Assembly (NCBI GenBank): GCA_025454125.1
Contig: JALOPA010000160.1
Location: forward strand, 1 to 5,823
Length of the DNA: 5,823 nucleotides
Direction of reading: 5' to 3'
From: Thermodesulfobacteriota bacterium
GTDB taxonomy: Bacteria > Desulfobacterota > DSM-4660 > Desulfatiglandales > HGW-15
The position numbers and the translations under genes were made by a program. Positions 4,945-5,823 of the stretch are shown piece by piece (within the stretch, counting starts at the first letter, position 1; every line of letters starts with the position of its first letter). A model generated the notes under the pieces. That model had not been told where the DNA came from. It made no database searches and saw only the letters and a list, made by a program, of their open reading frames with translations.

Positions 4945-5823
4945 ATGATTCAGCCTTCTGAACTCAGAGAGCGGATGCGGGAAGGAAGACCCTTCATCCT
5001 CATCGATGTGCTGCCCAAGGAAATCTACCAGAAGAGGCGTCTTCCTGGGGCTATGAATGCCTGCGTCTATGAAGTGACCTTTCCGGACCAGGTTGCAGCC
5101 ATCACCCGGGACAAAAGCAAGGAAATCGTTCTCTACGGATCAAGCGTTGAATCACGCGATGCCGCTGAGGCGGCAGAGAAGCTTCTGCGCCTGGGATACG
5201 ACAGCGTGCATGTTCTTGACGGCGGCGTGGACGGTTGGCTGAGATCAGGGCAGTCCATCGAAGGAGAGAACGTGTTGCCGCCCGAGCGTCTCGGAAAAGC
5301 GGTGGACCTGGCGGACCATGTCTATGCGGTCAGCACGGAGGAGAGTGTGATCGGGTGGACGGGCCGCAATGCCAATGGGAAGCATTACGGCACCTTGAGA
5401 CTCTCCAAAGGTGAAATCCGGCTGAGCCGCGGAGCCATTGACGGAGCCTTCGAGATCGACATGATGTCGATCAAAAACAAAGACCTTGACGGAGACCCGC
5501 TTCAGCCGGTCCTCATCGCCCACCTCATGTCCGACGATTTCTTCTTCGTGAAGCTGTTTCCGAAGGCCTCGTTCATCCTTGCGGCGGCGAAGCCGGTGGA
5601 ATCGCCCACACTGAGCTCCCCCAACTTCCAAGTGGAGGGAACCCTCGAACTTCGCGGTGTCAAAGCGGACATCCGGTTTCCTGCCACAGTCAACCGGCGT
5701 GAAGACGGCTCAGTAAGTATAGAGGCGCACTTCGACATAGACCGGACCCGATGGAACGTCCTTTATGGTTCGAGCCGGTTCTTCGAACACCTGGGGATGC
5801 ATCTGGTTTACGATTTGATCACC
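4945..5823 (+). CDS. Rhodanese-like/YceI-like fusion protein, 3' end outside window
   Basis: The frame is open from ATG 4945 to the window edge (293 codons). Residues 1-105 form a rhodanese-like domain: an N-terminal helix, FILIDVLP at 17-24, RRLPGAMNA at 31-39, IVLYGSS at 61-67, and LLRLGYDSVHVLDGGVDGW at 80-98. Where active rhodaneses have cysteine after the VLY strand, this protein has G65; the only cysteine seen is C40. Sulfur transfer is therefore unlikely, and a binding or regulatory role is more plausible. From about 118 a YceI/lipocalin-like beta domain follows, with alternating strands, VEGTLELRGV near 230-239 and the typical FDIDRTRWNVLYGS at 263-276. YceI proteins bind isoprenoid-type lipids and are usually exported, but no signal peptide is present here. 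An in-frame GTG at 4939 overlaps the dehydrogenase stop (GTGA) and has GGGGGGA 4 nt upstream, so it is an alternative start adding two residues. The gene is in an operon with the dehydrogenase; its function is unknown. Confidence 0.85.
   Translation, partial: MIQPSELRERMREGRPFILIDVLPKEIYQKRRLPGAMNACVYEVTFPDQVAAITRDKSKEIVLYGSSVESRDAAEAAEKLLRLGYDSVHVLDGGVDGWLRSGQSIEGENVLPPERLGKAVDLADHVYAVSTEESVIGWTGRNANGKHYGTLRLSKGEIRLSRGAIDGAFEIDMMSIKNKDLDGDPLQPVLIAHLMSDDFFFVKLFPKASFILAAAKPVESPTLSSPNFQVEGTLELRGVKADIRFPATVNRREDGSVSIEAHFDIDRTRWNVLYGSSRFFEHLGMHLVYDLIT

Overview
The window is about 5.8 kb of moderately GC-rich bacterial chromosome. It holds five protein-coding genes, two cut by the window edges, and two long non-coding stretches. 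It shows no phage, transposase, CRISPR, tRNA or rRNA signal. The gene set is a lipoprotein M48 protease, a cytoplasmic TrxC-like protein, a threonine-to-glycine pathway with an SDR-type threonine dehydrogenase, and a rhodanese-YceI fusion. It would fit a Gram-negative anaerobe of the Desulfobacterota (former Deltaproteobacteria) type. That placement is inferred from general gene content and style, not proven by any marker.

Left part (1-1456, + strand): the 3' part of a zinc metalloprotease lipoprotein (M48, LoiP/YggG-like) is followed after 12 nt, in the same reading frame, by a thioredoxin-2-like protein. That protein has two tandem zinc ribbons and an unusual C-P-T-C active site. Middle (1457-2163): about 700 nt without a convincing gene. 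It contains an 11-bp inverted repeat, a pair of about 32-bp direct repeats that can form hairpins, other small hairpins, and a clear Rho-independent terminator for the minus-strand gene beyond it.

Right part (2164-5823): glycine C-acetyltransferase (kbl, minus strand) and NAD-dependent L-threonine 3-dehydrogenase (SDR type, plus strand) are divergent around a 577-nt intergenic region. Together they would turn L-threonine into glycine and acetyl-CoA through 2-amino-3-ketobutyrate. The intergenic region carries a good sigma-70-like promoter facing the dehydrogenase and a leader of about 160 nt with an 8-bp inverted repeat near its predicted 5' end. The dehydrogenase probably starts at GTG 3968 behind a near-perfect Shine-Dalgarno sequence. 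It is translationally coupled to a downstream gene, open at the window edge, that fuses a rhodanese domain lacking its catalytic cysteine to a YceI-like domain with no signal peptide. The role of that fusion next to threonine catabolism is not known to me and is the most interesting point of the window, with the duplicated-ribbon CPTC thioredoxin second.
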